A DNA stretch of 51,377 bases, from positions 1 through 51,377 of the forward strand of contig JAAYXE010000057.1 of NCBI GenBank assembly GCA_012516075.1. Reading direction: 5' to 3'. The notes below the pieces were generated by a model. That model was given only the letters and a program-made list of their open reading frames with translations, searched no databases and had not been told where the DNA came from. The translations under genes were made by a program, and so were the position numbers. The DNA is from Chloroflexota bacterium. GTDB lineage: Bacteria > Chloroflexota > Anaerolineae > Anaerolineales > UBA4823. Positions 39,591 through 48,325 of the stretch are shown here, piece by piece; the first letter of the stretch is position 1; each line of letters starts with the position of its first letter.

Positions 39591-40274
39591 TCAGACATGC
39601 TCCGCTTCCAGTGATTCTTCATGCAGCAGCTCCCGCAGACAGGGATGGTCAGCATACACGCCGCGATATTCGGGCGGCAGCAGGGCCGCGATGCGGCACA
39701 TGATGGCATCCGTGTTCCTCTGCAGCGACCCCGCCCGGTCTTTCCGGTCCAGGGGCGGCAGGTGAAACGGCTTACCAAACCGCAGGGTGATGTGCGGCCG
39801 CCTGAAAGACAGCAGCTTGCGAACAGCCGTCTCTGTTCCGGTGACAGCTACGGGGACGATGGGAACTCCAGCTTTTGTTGCCAGGTAGGCTGCTCCCGTC
39901 TTCGCGGGAATGAGGCTGCCCGTGGTGCTGCGCGTACCCTCCGGAGCAATCCCCAGCGCGCCGCCCTGCTGCAAATATGCCAGGGCGGCTTTAAGCGCAT
40001 GGACATCCGCCTCCTCACGGTTAATCCAGATGCCTCGCACACCGTTGATCAGTCTGCGGAATAACCAGTGTTTTTGATATTTGGAGGTTACCAGGGCTGT
40101 CACATCGTCCCGGGCGGAAACAACAAAAATCAGCGGTGCGTCCAGGTAACTCAAATGGTTGACCGCCAGGATCACACCGCCATTTTGGGGAACATTTTCC
40201 AGTCCGGTGACGTGAACATGGGAGAGCAGTTTAAACAGGAAACCAACGATTATTTTTAAGACTTTTCGAATCAT
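39591..40274 (-). CDS. plsC: 1-acyl-sn-glycerol-3-phosphate acyltransferase family protein
   Basis: A 227-residue membrane-associated acyltransferase. The catalytic motif is NHLSYLD (His40-x4-Asp45), preceded by an N-terminal hydrophobic helix; the substrate motif is EGTRS, and a later VPIVPVAVTG matches block IV of the family. It should acylate lysophosphatidic acid to phosphatidic acid in membrane lipid synthesis. The symbol rests on family membership; paralogues with other acyl acceptors exist. Its end lies just before the pheST promoter, with no terminator seen between. Confidence 0.9.
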   Translation of the reverse strand: MIRKVLKIIVGFLFKLLSHVHVTGLENVPQNGGVILAVNHLSYLDAPLIFVVSARDDVTALVTSKYQKHWLFRRLINGVRGIWINREEADVHALKAALAYLQQGGALGIAPEGTRSTTGSLIPAKTGAAYLATKAGVPIVPVAVTGTETAVRKLLSFRRPHITLRFGKPFHLPPLDRKDRAGSLQRNTDAIMCRIAALLPPEYRGVYADHPCLRELLHEESLEAEHV

Positions 40275-40393
40275 AAAGTTTCAGGGGTGGGGGATATAAC
40301 CCGGACTATCTTTTCTGTAATTGTATCTGTGTCTGCGAAATGCTACAATGAAAAACCCAAAGGCTGTGTCCCAAATGCAGGATTGGTTACAGG

Positions 40394-40399
40394 TATAAT
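40394..40399 (+). promoter_or_regulatory. -10 element (GGTATAAT) of the parvulin gene
   Basis: TATAAT preceded by AGG, ten bases before the ATG at 40410, so the transcript would have a leader of at most a few bases. Confidence 0.55.
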
Positions 40400-40409
40400 C
40401 GACAGCGCC

Positions 40410-41339
40410 ATGACCCACAAACAATTTTACTTTAACTGGATGGCCGTGCTGGCCGCCCTGGTGATGTCCGCTGTGGCTGTATCCTGCAGCAGCCCGGGGC
40501 CGCTCCCGTCGCAGACCACTGCTCCGCTCGCTTCACCAGGCGTTACACCGGCAGCTTTCACCGAAACAGTCACCCCTTTTCAGCCTTCGCCCACATCCGA
40601 GGCGCTGGCGGCTCGGGTGAACGGGATTGAAATCTCCCTTTCAGCCTATCAGGCCGAGCTGGCGCGCTATCAGGCTGCCACCGGTGGAGATCTGACCGCC
40701 GAGGATGAGACCAGAGTCCTGGATGACCTGATTGACCAGGCGCTCCTGGCCTCGGCGGCAGAAGAACAGGGCTTTCAACTCAGCGAGGCCGAGCTTCAGT
40801 CCCGGGTAGACCGCCTGACAGCGGAGATCGGCGGAGAGCAGGCTCTTAACGAATGGATGGCCGCCAACGGGTATGTAGAAACCAGTTTCCTTGCTGACCT
40901 GAGGCGTTCAATTGCAGCAGCCTGGATGCGTGACCAGATTGCCGCCACCGTCCCTGATCAGGTCGAACAGGTGCAGGCGATCCAGATTTTCGTCCAGGAT
41001 GCAGAAGATGCAAACGCAGCTATGGCCCGGCTGAATGCCGGTGCGAACTTCGCGGCCCTGGCAGCCGAGTACGATCCGATCACCGAAGGCGAGCTGGGCT
41101 GGTTTCCGCGTGGATATCTGATCCATCCGGAACTGGAAGATGCGGCCTTTCAACTCGAACCCGGGACTTACAGCAACATCATTCAATCTGGTATCGGTTT
41201 TCACATCCTGTATGTCGTTGAACGGGATGAACAGCGGCCTCTGGATCCGGAAGCACGCCTGGTGCTGCAGGAGAAGGCCGTGAAGGCCTGGCTGATGGAG
41301 CGCCGCGGCCGGAGCACGATTGAAATAATGACGCCATAA
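40410..41339 (+). CDS. Parvulin-type peptidyl-prolyl isomerase lipoprotein (SurA/PrsA-like)
   Basis: A 309-residue exported foldase. The ATG at 40410 is preferred because the frame's earlier starts lie upstream of the -10 element, and this one gives a proper lipoprotein signal: a hydrophobic stretch, then AVAVSC (Cys26). A Thr/Pro/Ser-rich linker follows. Residues ~65-190 match the SurA N-terminal helical domain (LAARVNGIEISLSAYQAELARYQ). Residues ~195-290 form a rotamase domain with FAALAAEYDP, GELGWFPRG and GFHILYVVERD, conserved parvulin segments. It should assist folding of secreted proteins on the outer face of the membrane. It is followed after 21 bases by a membrane-anchored protein of unknown function. 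Confidence 0.92.
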   Translation: MTHKQFYFNWMAVLAALVMSAVAVSCSSPGPLPSQTTAPLASPGVTPAAFTETVTPFQPSPTSEALAARVNGIEISLSAYQAELARYQAATGGDLTAEDETRVLDDLIDQALLASAAEEQGFQLSEAELQSRVDRLTAEIGGEQALNEWMAANGYVETSFLADLRRSIAAAWMRDQIAATVPDQVEQVQAIQIFVQDAEDANAAMARLNAGANFAALAAEYDPITEGELGWFPRGYLIHPELEDAAFQLEPGTYSNIIQSGIGFHILYVVERDEQRPLDPEARLVLQEKAVKAWLMERRGRSTIEIMTP

Positions 41340-41360
41340 GCGTCCGGTGGAAAGGTAAGT

Positions 41361-42116
41361 ATGGATTCGTTCGATCTCGTCGAAGAGCGTACCGGGCGTA
41401 ACGCTCGCGGGAAAATGGGGCTGATCTGGAATATCCTCACTGTACTGATGCTGATCGCCACGCTGGTTGCAGTTGCTTTTTTCGCGCTGATTTACACCAA
41501 CCCCTACAGCGCGCTTAACCCGTTCCCCCCACCTCAGGTCCCTGGAGTGCTGGAACTGCCCACTCTGACGCCGACCTCGCGCGCTGTGCTTCCCCCTACC
41601 TGGACACCAACGGAAACACAGCCGCCCACAGCCACGCCAACCCTGCGTCCCACTTCAACTTTGCCACCGACCCCCACGCTGCCGGCCCCTGCCGAACCCA
41701 CACAGGAAGCAGCAACCCCGATGCCCGGGGGAATGCCTTTCGTGCCCCAGGACGGGCACCCGCTGGCCATTGCCGATATCTACCATCCCGACCAGGGATG
41801 TTCGTGGGTGGGCGTGGGTGGACAGGTTTACGACATGAAAGGAGGCGCGCTCTCCAGCCAGCAGGTGCAGCTGGGAGGCGTGCTGAACGGGACACCCATT
41901 CCACCGGGCAGCCGTCCCACACTGACCGGCCTGATCCCGAACGTCCCCGGATACTACGAGTTTTTCCTGGCAGACGCACCGTTTGCGTCTGAGCAGCAGC
42001 TCTGGGTGCAGCTTGTCGACCAGTACGGGCAGCCCATCTCTGAGCGCGTGTACTTCGATACCTACGACAGCTGCGATAAAAACCTGATCATCATCAACTT
42101 CCGTCAGGTGCGCTGA
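41361..42116 (+). CDS. Membrane-anchored protein with Thr/Pro-rich linker and unknown C-terminal domain
   Basis: A 251-residue single-pass protein. A short polar N-terminus precedes a membrane helix at about residues 20-45. Then comes a stalk of TPT/PPT repeats to about residue 115, and a ~135-residue extracytoplasmic domain with two cysteines (DQGCSWVGVGG and YDSCDKN) that may form a disulphide. The domain contains Gly-rich turns and beta-strand patterns (VPGYYEFFLAD, LWVQLVDQYGQP), like an Ig/CARDB-like fold, but I cannot assign a family. It is likely co-transcribed with the parvulin gene. Confidence 0.75.
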   Translation: MDSFDLVEERTGRNARGKMGLIWNILTVLMLIATLVAVAFFALIYTNPYSALNPFPPPQVPGVLELPTLTPTSRAVLPPTWTPTETQPPTATPTLRPTSTLPPTPTLPAPAEPTQEAATPMPGGMPFVPQDGHPLAIADIYHPDQGCSWVGVGGQVYDMKGGALSSQQVQLGGVLNGTPIPPGSRPTLTGLIPNVPGYYEFFLADAPFASEQQLWVQLVDQYGQPISERVYFDTYDSCDKNLIIINFRQVR

Positions 42117-42136
42117 TCTACTCCCCGGATGGATGC

Positions 42137-42174
42137 AAAAATCCCTGGTCTCGGCCAGGGATTTTTATATTTTC
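42137..42174 (+). terminator. Intrinsic terminator after the membrane-anchored gene
   Basis: AAAAATCCCTGG/CCAGGGATTTTT (42137-42148, 42155-42166) with a six-base loop and T-rich tail. Confidence 0.9.
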
Positions 42175-42190
42175 CCTATTATGAAACAGC

Positions 42191-42429
42191 TCAGGCTGCC
42201 TGACTTTTCGGCGGACCCAGCTGTATACGTTTCAGGTATTCTTCTGGCTTCTCTGGGGCAAGCTCAATGCACCAGGTGGCGCCGGCCTCAAATAAGGTCT
42301 GACAGCCTCGACGCCCTGCGCCCGATCCGGCGGTACTTCTACGTTGACGGCAATATCGAACGGGGCGCGGCTTTTCCGGCGGGCCAGAATATAGTCCTTA
42401 ATTTCTCGAATTTCACCGGGAAAGAGCAT
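42191..42429 (-). pseudogene. Frameshifted C-terminal remnant of an LLM-class flavin-dependent oxidoreductase
   Basis: A minus-strand fragment of about 80 codons. The first frame reads MLFPGEIREIKDYILARR, then PFDIAVNVEVP and AVRPYL. After PYL the homology continues in another frame as EAGATWCIELAP and ends KSQAA at a stop codon. This is the C-terminal pattern of bacterial luciferase-like monooxygenases (EIRxIxxYI, then RPxxEAGATWxIE). One deleted base at about 42295 explains the shift. The N-terminal ~250 residues are missing, and the fragment lies directly behind the terminator of the gene upstream, so it cannot be functional. The assignment rests on recalled family patterns. Confidence 0.6.
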
Positions 42430-42455
42430 CTGCTGCGTATGCTGGTTGACCGTAT

Positions 42456-42483
42456 TGAAAAACCCGGCTGGAGGCCAGCCGGG
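42456..42483 (-). terminator. Intrinsic terminator of the minus-strand TIM-barrel gene
   Basis: On the minus strand CCCGGCTGG-CCT-CCAGCCGGG is followed by TTTTTCAAT, 20 bases after the stop codon at 42504. Confidence 0.9.
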
Positions 42484-42503
42484 TGCTGCTGGATCTATAT
42501 CTG

Positions 42504-43367
42504 TCAGGCTGCAGCCGGCGCGCCGGTCAGCTCCAGCCAGGCCTGGCGGATCACCAGGGCGTCATCCTCCATTACCGGGCTTTCACACAGAATGCGCCCC
42601 GCGCAGTCCCTGTCCCGGAGGGCGCGCAGCAGGCCCTGTAAGTCGAGGTCTGAATCTTTCAGCTCCAGATGGTTTTTCTCCCCTTTCGGGCCATACTCAA
42701 TTCCGGAGAGGTGAATGTGCAGGCGTCTCAGCGACTCCGCGCCCAGGGCTTTTTCATACGCATCCAGCACCTGCATCCATTCTTCATAGGAGTTCATCGA
42801 ACCGTCACCGCTGCGGGCGTGCAGATGAGCAAAGTCAAGGCAGGGTTCCACACCTTCCACGGCGCAGCTCATCTCCAGCACATCTTCCAGAGAACCCAGC
42901 ATGGCTGATTTCCCCATGGTCTCGGGGCGCAGGCACACGGGATTGCCAGCGGCACGCAGCTCATCCACGCAGCCCTGCAGCCGCTGGATGGCTTTTGGCA
43001 TCACTTCCTGTGGGGATAATCCGAAATAAGAGCCCGGATGAAAGATGATGTCTGTGGCGCCGGCCAGGAAACCATAATGGGCAGCAGCCATCAGGCGCTG
43101 GCGTGATTTCGGCCATTCTTCGTCCGTTGCATTAAGATTGATGAAGTACGGTGCGTGCACGCTGATAGCCACATCGCGTTCCAGCGCCTCGCTGCGGATA
43201 TCTGCACAGGATTGTTCGCTGACACGCACGGAACGAACCCATCCCAGCTCCAGTGCATCCAGGTTGAGTTCGGCCAGACGCTGCACTGCGCCAACGCTGC
43301 CGCCCGGTTTTTTCGGCGTCGAAAGAGGGGAGCCAACGGTGCCAAAACGGAAAGCCAGAGATGTCAT
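42504..43367 (-). CDS. TIM-barrel protein, endonuclease IV/xylose isomerase-like superfamily
   Basis: A 287-residue TIM barrel of the AP-endonuclease 2 (Pfam PF01261) type. I prefer the ATG at 43367 because GGAGG precedes it and the product opens directly at the first strand (LAFRFGTVGSPLST); an ATG at 43382 is possible. Metal-site-like residues follow the endonuclease IV order: HAPYFINL, IIFHPG, RPETMGK (Glu), CLDFAHLHAR and LHIHLSGIEYGPKG, with ESP at the end. It could be an archaeal-style endonuclease IV acting at abasic sites, consistent with the nearby repair genes, or a sugar isomerase/epimerase. I lean to the nuclease because of the GPKGEKNHL region. Confidence 0.8.
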   Translation of the reverse strand: MTSLAFRFGTVGSPLSTPKKPGGSVGAVQRLAELNLDALELGWVRSVRVSEQSCADIRSEALERDVAISVHAPYFINLNATDEEWPKSRQRLMAAAHYGFLAGATDIIFHPGSYFGLSPQEVMPKAIQRLQGCVDELRAAGNPVCLRPETMGKSAMLGSLEDVLEMSCAVEGVEPCLDFAHLHARSGDGSMNSYEEWMQVLDAYEKALGAESLRRLHIHLSGIEYGPKGEKNHLELKDSDLDLQGLLRALRDRDCAGRILCESPVMEDDALVIRQAWLELTGAPAAA

Positions 43368-43393
43368 GCAACCTCCATCCACCCCTATGATCT

Positions 43394-43783
43394 TCAGGGG
43401 GTGATGAACACAGCCTGGAGACGCTCCCAGAGGGGCGGTCCCAGGATGAGAAAACCGATCAGCGCCGCGCTGAGGGCGGCGATGAGCACAGAAGCAGCGC
43501 CAACATCCTTACCGACCCTCGCCAGATCGTGCTGCTGCGGGCTGGCCAGATCCACCACAGCTTCGAGGGCTGTGTTCAGAAACTCCGCCGTCCACACCAT
43601 GGCGATAGCCACAACGATGATGGCCCAGTCGCGTGGGGTCAGGCGCAGCCAGAATGAGACGAGGATCACGGCGACACTGACCAGCGCGTGGATCCAGGCG
43701 TTGCGCTGGGTGCGGATGACAAACCACCACCCCGAAAACGCGTAACGGAAAGAGCGAGCGCGGGAATACAGAAATGCACGCAT
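43394..43783 (-). CDS. dgkA: Diacylglycerol kinase family protein (prokaryotic DgkA type)
   Basis: A 129-residue protein with three membrane helices. The signature EFLNTALEAVVDL and a LARVGKDVGAASVL region are those of the DgkA/undecaprenol kinase family (catalytic Glu and Asp). In Gram-positive-like bacteria such proteins usually phosphorylate undecaprenol, recycling the cell-wall carrier, so that substrate is as likely as diacylglycerol. It lies in the conserved pgpH-ybeY-dgkA order, 37 bases after ybeY. Confidence 0.93.
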   Translation of the reverse strand: MRAFLYSRARSFRYAFSGWWFVIRTQRNAWIHALVSVAVILVSFWLRLTPRDWAIIVVAIAMVWTAEFLNTALEAVVDLASPQQHDLARVGKDVGAASVLIAALSAALIGFLILGPPLWERLQAVFITP

Positions 43784-43820
43784 TGCAGTGTAGAGGAATT
43801 AAACGTGTGTGCCGGCGGGT

Positions 43821-44294
43821 TTACTCAGGCAGCTTGATCTGGTCCAGCCCCAGGCGCTTCAGGATCTGCGTCTGGAGGGCCCACATTTCCGCTTTTTCAT
43901 CCTCTTCGGCATGATCGTATCCCAGCAGATGCAGGACACCGTGGACGACCAGAAGCTGCAGTTCAGCCTGGGCTGAATGTCCGGCTGCCTCCGCCTGAGC
44001 CCGGACGCGCGGATAGGAAATGACGATATCACCCAGGTAGAGCGTTTCGGAGTCCGGATCAATGTCACCGGCGGGAAACGACAGGACGTCGGTAGGTGCA
44101 TCAATCCCCAGATATTGCCTGTTCAAGGCGTGGAGCTGCGCGTCGTCGCTGAGCAAGACAGTCACCCCGGCATCCGGATCCGTACCCGTGTGAGCCAGCG
44201 CTTCTCCGGCAGCCCGCTGCACAAGCGCCTCCACCGGCTCGTCCACCGGGATATTTTGCTCTTCGAGTGACTCTGCAATTTGAAAATGGATCAT
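43821..44294 (-). CDS. ybeY: Endoribonuclease YbeY, 16S rRNA maturation
   Basis: A 157-residue zinc-dependent endoribonuclease that matures 16S rRNA 3' ends and takes part in ribosome quality control. The metal motif HGVLHLLGYDH (H-x3-H-x5-H) is intact, and DVLSFPAGD is the other conserved segment. It lies four bases after the pgpH stop and precedes dgkA, the classic order. Length is normal. Confidence 0.96.
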   Translation of the reverse strand: MIHFQIAESLEEQNIPVDEPVEALVQRAAGEALAHTGTDPDAGVTVLLSDDAQLHALNRQYLGIDAPTDVLSFPAGDIDPDSETLYLGDIVISYPRVRAQAEAAGHSAQAELQLLVVHGVLHLLGYDHAEEDEKAEMWALQTQILKRLGLDQIKLPE

Positions 44295-44298
44295 CTGG

Positions 44299-46494
44299 TT
44301 ACTCGGGGGTAGGCGAAGGAGAATCGATGGTCCTGGAAAAATCGGCCTCTACCGGACGTGTGGCCCGCGCGGTGCCGTTGATTGGAACCGTCACTTCGGA
44401 CGGGCCAACACCTTCTGTGGATCTCTTTTCCAGAGCAGGATACTTCACCCGGGGGTGGTAAATCCCGCGCAGGGTAGCCGTAAAAGAGTCGACGATCATT
44501 GCCAGATCCTGCAGGGTGAGGTCGGTATCATCCAGTTCACCCATGGCAACGCGGCTGTCTACGGTGCTTTTAATCAGACTGCGCAGTTCATCTTCATCTT
44601 TCGGCTTTTCCGCCCGAACACGGGCCTCGCAGCCATCGGCCAGCATCAGGATCGCCGTTTCGCGACTCTTCGGGCGTGGGCCCGGGTAGCGGAATTTATC
44701 GGCGTCCACCTGGCTCTCGTCATCGCCGGCTGCCTGGACCGCCTTGATATATTGATAGCGGGTGAGCATGGTCCCGTGATGTTCGGCGATAAAATCGAGA
44801 ATCCGGCGGGGGAGGCGGTATTTACGCCCCAGCTCCAGCCCGTCTGCCACGTGACGGATAATGATCCCGGCGCTGATCTCCGGATCGAGATCATCATGAG
44901 GGTTCAAATAACCCGGGACCTGATTTTCGATGAAGAATACCGGGTTGACCGTCTTGCCTACATCGTGATACAGGGCTCCCACACGTGTGAGCAGCGTGTC
45001 CGCGCCCAGGCGTTCTGCCGCCTGTTCAGCCAGGTTTGAAACCTGCAGGCTGTGCTGGTACGTTCCCGGTGCCTCACGCAGTAGGAGCTGCAGCAGAGGG
45101 TTCTCGGGCCGTGTCAGCTCCATGAGCTGCATGGGGGTGGTCATACCCAGTATCTGTGCCAGGAAGAACTGAGTCAGCACCGCAATGCTGCCGGCCGCCA
45201 GACCGTTCAGCAGGGCTGCCAGGGCCAGCGTCAGGGCGGCCATCCAGTCGACGCCCGGCTGCGGCAGCTGGTAGGCCAGAATGATCAGGAATCCTGAGGC
45301 TGCCACCATCGCGCCGGCCTGGAAGAAAGAGGTTAACCGGCGGGCCTTCCCCAGCGCCAGCACGCCCAACAGGCTGCTCAATGCGTAATAGACCGTCAGT
45401 TCCATCGCATTGGGCAGGCCGTAGGCGATCATCACCGCCAGGGGCAGAGTGGAAACGATGGCAAATTCCGCCCCAAACAGCGAAGCGATGACCAGGCTGT
45501 ATGCCGCCACCGGGAAGGCATAGGGCATAATCGCCTGCCCCGGGATCGCCGAACGGGCAATTTGCAGGAAAAGCAAAAACAGAAGTGCAATCAGCGCAAT
45601 TTTACGCGGCTTGAGCAGCTCAGTAAATTTACGCTGCAGATACAGCGCAATAAAAATGAAGAAGAGCAGGACCAGCGCGCTGGCACTGGCAAAATCCTGC
45701 CAGCGCATCTCGCGCTGGATCAAATCCATCTTCTGCAGTGCTTCGATGTCTTCCGGGTTGAGAATCTGTCCGCGCTGGACAATGGTTTGTCCGGCCATAA
45801 AAGTACGCGAAACCGGCTGCACCGCCTCGCGGGCGCTCTGGCGCGCCTGCTCGGTGAGCGTTTCGCTGTACAGGCTGTTGGCGGTTACAAAAGCAGCAGC
45901 CAGCTCGGCTGCGATTGCCGCCTGCTGCTCAGGCAAGGAGAGACTCACCTGTGCGGGCACGCTGCTGCGCGCTTCTTCGACCCGGTCCGGCCGGATGGCG
46001 CTGCGCATCACCTGCTCCAGGGCAACGATGGCCTCCTGCTGGACGACCTGCCAGCGCGATTCATTCAACGCCAGCAGGCTGATGGCCATTTCCTGATTCA
46101 GATGTACATCGTCCAGGGCAGCCAGATCGTCAAGTTTTTGCTGGGTAGAAGCGTAGGGATCGGCGCGCACGCTGGAAATATACGCCAGAGCGTTGCGAAG
46201 CTGCTCAAGCTGCTGGCGGGCGATACCCGTGTCGGGCGCCGTATAGATTGGGGGCACGCTCCGCATGGCGGCTTCGCGCCGTTCTTCGGTCAGTACATCG
46301 CTGACATAGGTGATCGCCGAAGGCGCGCGATAATCCTGTGGTGCCACCTGGCCGACTTCCAGCGAGGCAGACCAGGCTGAGGCAAGCATCGGCGCCATTA
46401 ATCCCAGCACAGCCAGTAAGGCCGACACGATAAACAGCAGGCCGTAAAAGACTGTCCGTCTGGATGGGCGAGTCAAAACATTATTAGAGATCAT
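44299..46494 (-). CDS. Membrane HD-domain phosphodiesterase (PgpH-like, 7TM-HD)
   Basis: A 731-residue membrane protein. An N-terminal helix (~15-38) leads to a ~230-residue extracytoplasmic 7TMR-HDED domain. Seven membrane helices follow at about 270-455, then a cytoplasmic HD domain whose motif HDVGK (His510-Asp511) and later HADGLELG-like and AEHHG histidines form the metal site. PgpH of Listeria hydrolyses the second messenger c-di-AMP, and the same domain set is seen here. The C-terminal tail is Pro/Thr/Ser-rich. It heads the ybeY-dgkA run; a yqeY gene precedes it. No diadenylate cyclase gene is in the window. Confidence 0.92.
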   Translation of the reverse strand: MISNNVLTRPSRRTVFYGLLFIVSALLAVLGLMAPMLASAWSASLEVGQVAPQDYRAPSAITYVSDVLTEERREAAMRSVPPIYTAPDTGIARQQLEQLRNALAYISSVRADPYASTQQKLDDLAALDDVHLNQEMAISLLALNESRWQVVQQEAIVALEQVMRSAIRPDRVEEARSSVPAQVSLSLPEQQAAIAAELAAAFVTANSLYSETLTEQARQSAREAVQPVSRTFMAGQTIVQRGQILNPEDIEALQKMDLIQREMRWQDFASASALVLLFFIFIALYLQRKFTELLKPRKIALIALLFLLFLQIARSAIPGQAIMPYAFPVAAYSLVIASLFGAEFAIVSTLPLAVMIAYGLPNAMELTVYYALSSLLGVLALGKARRLTSFFQAGAMVAASGFLIILAYQLPQPGVDWMAALTLALAALLNGLAAGSIAVLTQFFLAQILGMTTPMQLMELTRPENPLLQLLLREAPGTYQHSLQVSNLAEQAAERLGADTLLTRVGALYHDVGKTVNPVFFIENQVPGYLNPHDDLDPEISAGIIIRHVADGLELGRKYRLPRRILDFIAEHHGTMLTRYQYIKAVQAAGDDESQVDADKFRYPGPRPKSRETAILMLADGCEARVRAEKPKDEDELRSLIKSTVDSRVAMGELDDTDLTLQDLAMIVDSFTATLRGIYHPRVKYPALEKRSTEGVGPSEVTVPINGTARATRPVEADFSRTIDSPSPTPE

Positions 46495-46556
46495 AGAAAC
46501 AAAGCGAGGCCAGCCTTAAAAAGGTGCGCCAGCCCCTTTCTAGCTCGCTTAACTGC

Positions 46557-47003
46557 TCAGGACTGTAACAACTTACGAACCGCCTGGCTGGCCTGCTCGC
46601 CTGTTGCTCGCCCCTGCAGCCTGGGCATGAGAATTTTCATTACCTGACCCATTTCGCGTACAGAAGAAGCACCAGCCTCGGCAACCGCCTGGCGGGCCAG
46701 GGCATCCAGCTCCTCATCTGAAAACGGGCGGGGTAAATAATCTTGCAGGATATCAAGCTCCGCCTGCGCCCTGGCTGCCAGGTCCTCCCGGCCCGCCTGC
46801 TGCGCTTCACTGAGCGTCTCCTGGCGAGATTTCACTTCCTTCTGAATCAAGGAGAGTAAGCGCTGCTCGTCAAGCGGTTCGCCCTTTTCAACTTCCGCCA
46901 TCTTGATAGATGCAAGAACCATGCGAATGGTACTTTTGCGCAGTTCATCTTTACTGCGCATGGCATCCTTAAGGGCGTTTTCGAGTTGAGCCTTAATATC
47001 CAT
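46557..47003 (-). CDS. yqeY: GatB/YqeY domain protein
   Basis: A 148-residue protein of the YqeY family, related to the C-terminal domain of the GatB amidotransferase. I chose the ATG at 47003 because the family begins MDIKAQLENALKDAMRSKD; an upstream start (47021) would lie in the promoter. Conserved features: RKSTIRMVLASIK, SRQETLSEAQQAGREDL and the ending MKILMPRLQGRATG. It probably binds tRNA or supports amidotransferase-linked functions; precise role unknown. The -10 TATAAT sits six bases before the ATG, predicting a leaderless mRNA. Confidence 0.93.
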   Translation of the reverse strand: MDIKAQLENALKDAMRSKDELRKSTIRMVLASIKMAEVEKGEPLDEQRLLSLIQKEVKSRQETLSEAQQAGREDLAARAQAELDILQDYLPRPFSDEELDALARQAVAEAGASSVREMGQVMKILMPRLQGRATGEQASQAVRKLLQS

Positions 47004-47009
47004 GCGGTC

Positions 47010-47015
47010 ATTATA
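47010..47015 (-). promoter_or_regulatory. -10 element (GGTATAAT) six bases before the yqeY ATG
   Basis: On the minus strand TATAAT, then GACCGC, then ATG. Transcription should begin at the A of the start codon. Confidence 0.6.
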
Positions 47016-47078
47016 CCGCAATCGCCCCCGGCGAGTCCGGCCGTCAGGTTGTCATTCGTATGGTTCAGGGGGTTCGCT

Positions 47079-48320
47079 TTATTTTTCCGGAGCTGTATGC
47101 ACGCTGCGAATGACGTCTTCCGCCAGCGTTTTCAGCACTTCGCAGTCGTCAGGCGGGACATGATTGGCACGCAAATACAGGTCCAGCAGATCTATGGGGT
47201 TGAGGCTGCCCACGGATTGGTCTTCCGGCAGGCGGATGCGCGTCTCCACCTGCGGCCGTTTGACCAGATGAAACTCGAAGCAGGGCTGGGCATATTCGCG
47301 CAGGCTGAGCTCGTCGATCAGGGGTTCCCAATCGCGCGGGTAATCCAGAACCAGGCGGACAATGGCGCCTTCCATCTGTTCCCGAGTGGGCAGTGCAGCC
47401 TGCAGGCACTCGGCGATCCTGTCGCGATCATTCAGGGTCACATAGCGGTCAATAAACGGGCGCACCCCATCCAGGCGGCGCCATTCCACGCGGGTTTGAC
47501 CGCGCTGCACGTGGGCGATGACGAAGAACTTATCATCGCGAGCTTCACCAAAATCCACCCGCTCAATCGAGCCCGGATAGACCACCGGTGGGTGCATCCC
47601 CTCATTCAAATCCTGCGCTTTGTGGATATGACCCAGGGCAACATAGTCCAGGCGCGGGTCGCGCACCAGCGATCCCGGCAGCACAAGGTCGGCGCCGAGC
47701 ATCACCATACGCTCTCCGCCGTACTTGGCACCCTGAACCGAGGCATGGGCGGTCAGCACAACAGGGAGCTGCGGGTCCACCTGTTCCATCCAGGCCTGCA
47801 GCAGTTCAGAAATACGCTTCTCCACCTCTTCATAGATTTTCGACGGGTCGCCGCCGGGGATGCCCAGATGGGATACCAGGCCGGAGCGCGAGATCCAGGG
47901 CAGGGCCAGGATCTGCAGGGGCAGGCCGTTTAGATCTTGAGGCCCCAGGAAAACCGGGCGGTCCACCACATACACATTCGGTACTTCGAGCGTATCAAAG
48001 GCATCCAGGGCATGGGCGCGCCCCAGGGCCGGAGAGAGATCGTGATTACCCACCAGCAGTACGACCGGAATACCAGCTTTGGAGAGGCGCATAATCCGCC
48101 GGCCCCATTCCCGCTGGTATGTGGGCGCCGGGCTGCGGTCTTTATAAGCATCCCCGGCGAACAGCACCAGGTCGACGTGCTCTTCGATGGCGGTGTTGAC
48201 GATGGTATCGAGGGAGTTCAGAAAGTCGATGACCCGCAAAGGCAGGCCGCTCTGCGGGTCGTGCCGGCCGTAATTGGCCATATCAATATGAGCGTCGGCG
48301 AAGTGCAGAATTTTCGGCAT
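47079..48320 (-). CDS. sbcD: SbcD/Mre11-type DNA double-strand break repair nuclease
   Basis: A 413-residue metallophosphatase-fold nuclease that partners SbcC. Motifs: FADAHID (Asp9, His11), VLFAGDAYKDR (GD motif), LLVGNHDLSPALG (GNHD), LTAHASV and LGHIHKAQ (last metal histidines). The C-terminal ~130 residues form the cap and SbcC-binding part. The partner sbcC lies at 30812-33397, so the genes are unlinked by over 13 kb although on the same strand. It is five bases after the C39-type gene, so it probably shares a transcript with it. Confidence 0.95.
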   Translation of the reverse strand: MPKILHFADAHIDMANYGRHDPQSGLPLRVIDFLNSLDTIVNTAIEEHVDLVLFAGDAYKDRSPAPTYQREWGRRIMRLSKAGIPVVLLVGNHDLSPALGRAHALDAFDTLEVPNVYVVDRPVFLGPQDLNGLPLQILALPWISRSGLVSHLGIPGGDPSKIYEEVEKRISELLQAWMEQVDPQLPVVLTAHASVQGAKYGGERMVMLGADLVLPGSLVRDPRLDYVALGHIHKAQDLNEGMHPPVVYPGSIERVDFGEARDDKFFVIAHVQRGQTRVEWRRLDGVRPFIDRYVTLNDRDRIAECLQAALPTREQMEGAIVRLVLDYPRDWEPLIDELSLREYAQPCFEFHLVKRPQVETRIRLPEDQSVGSLNPIDLLDLYLRANHVPPDDCEVLKTLAEDVIRSVHTAPEK

Positions 48321-48325
48321 GGTGA

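Noticed and set aside
42133..42714. 193-codon plus-strand frame running across the LLM remnant and into the TIM-barrel gene
   Set aside because: It crosses a terminator and antisense coding sequence; the translation is not protein-like.
46495..46556. Possible terminator between yqeY and pgpH (AAGCGAG...CTCGCTT)
   Set aside because: Only a 7-bp stem with a very large loop and no clean T-run; too weak to list.
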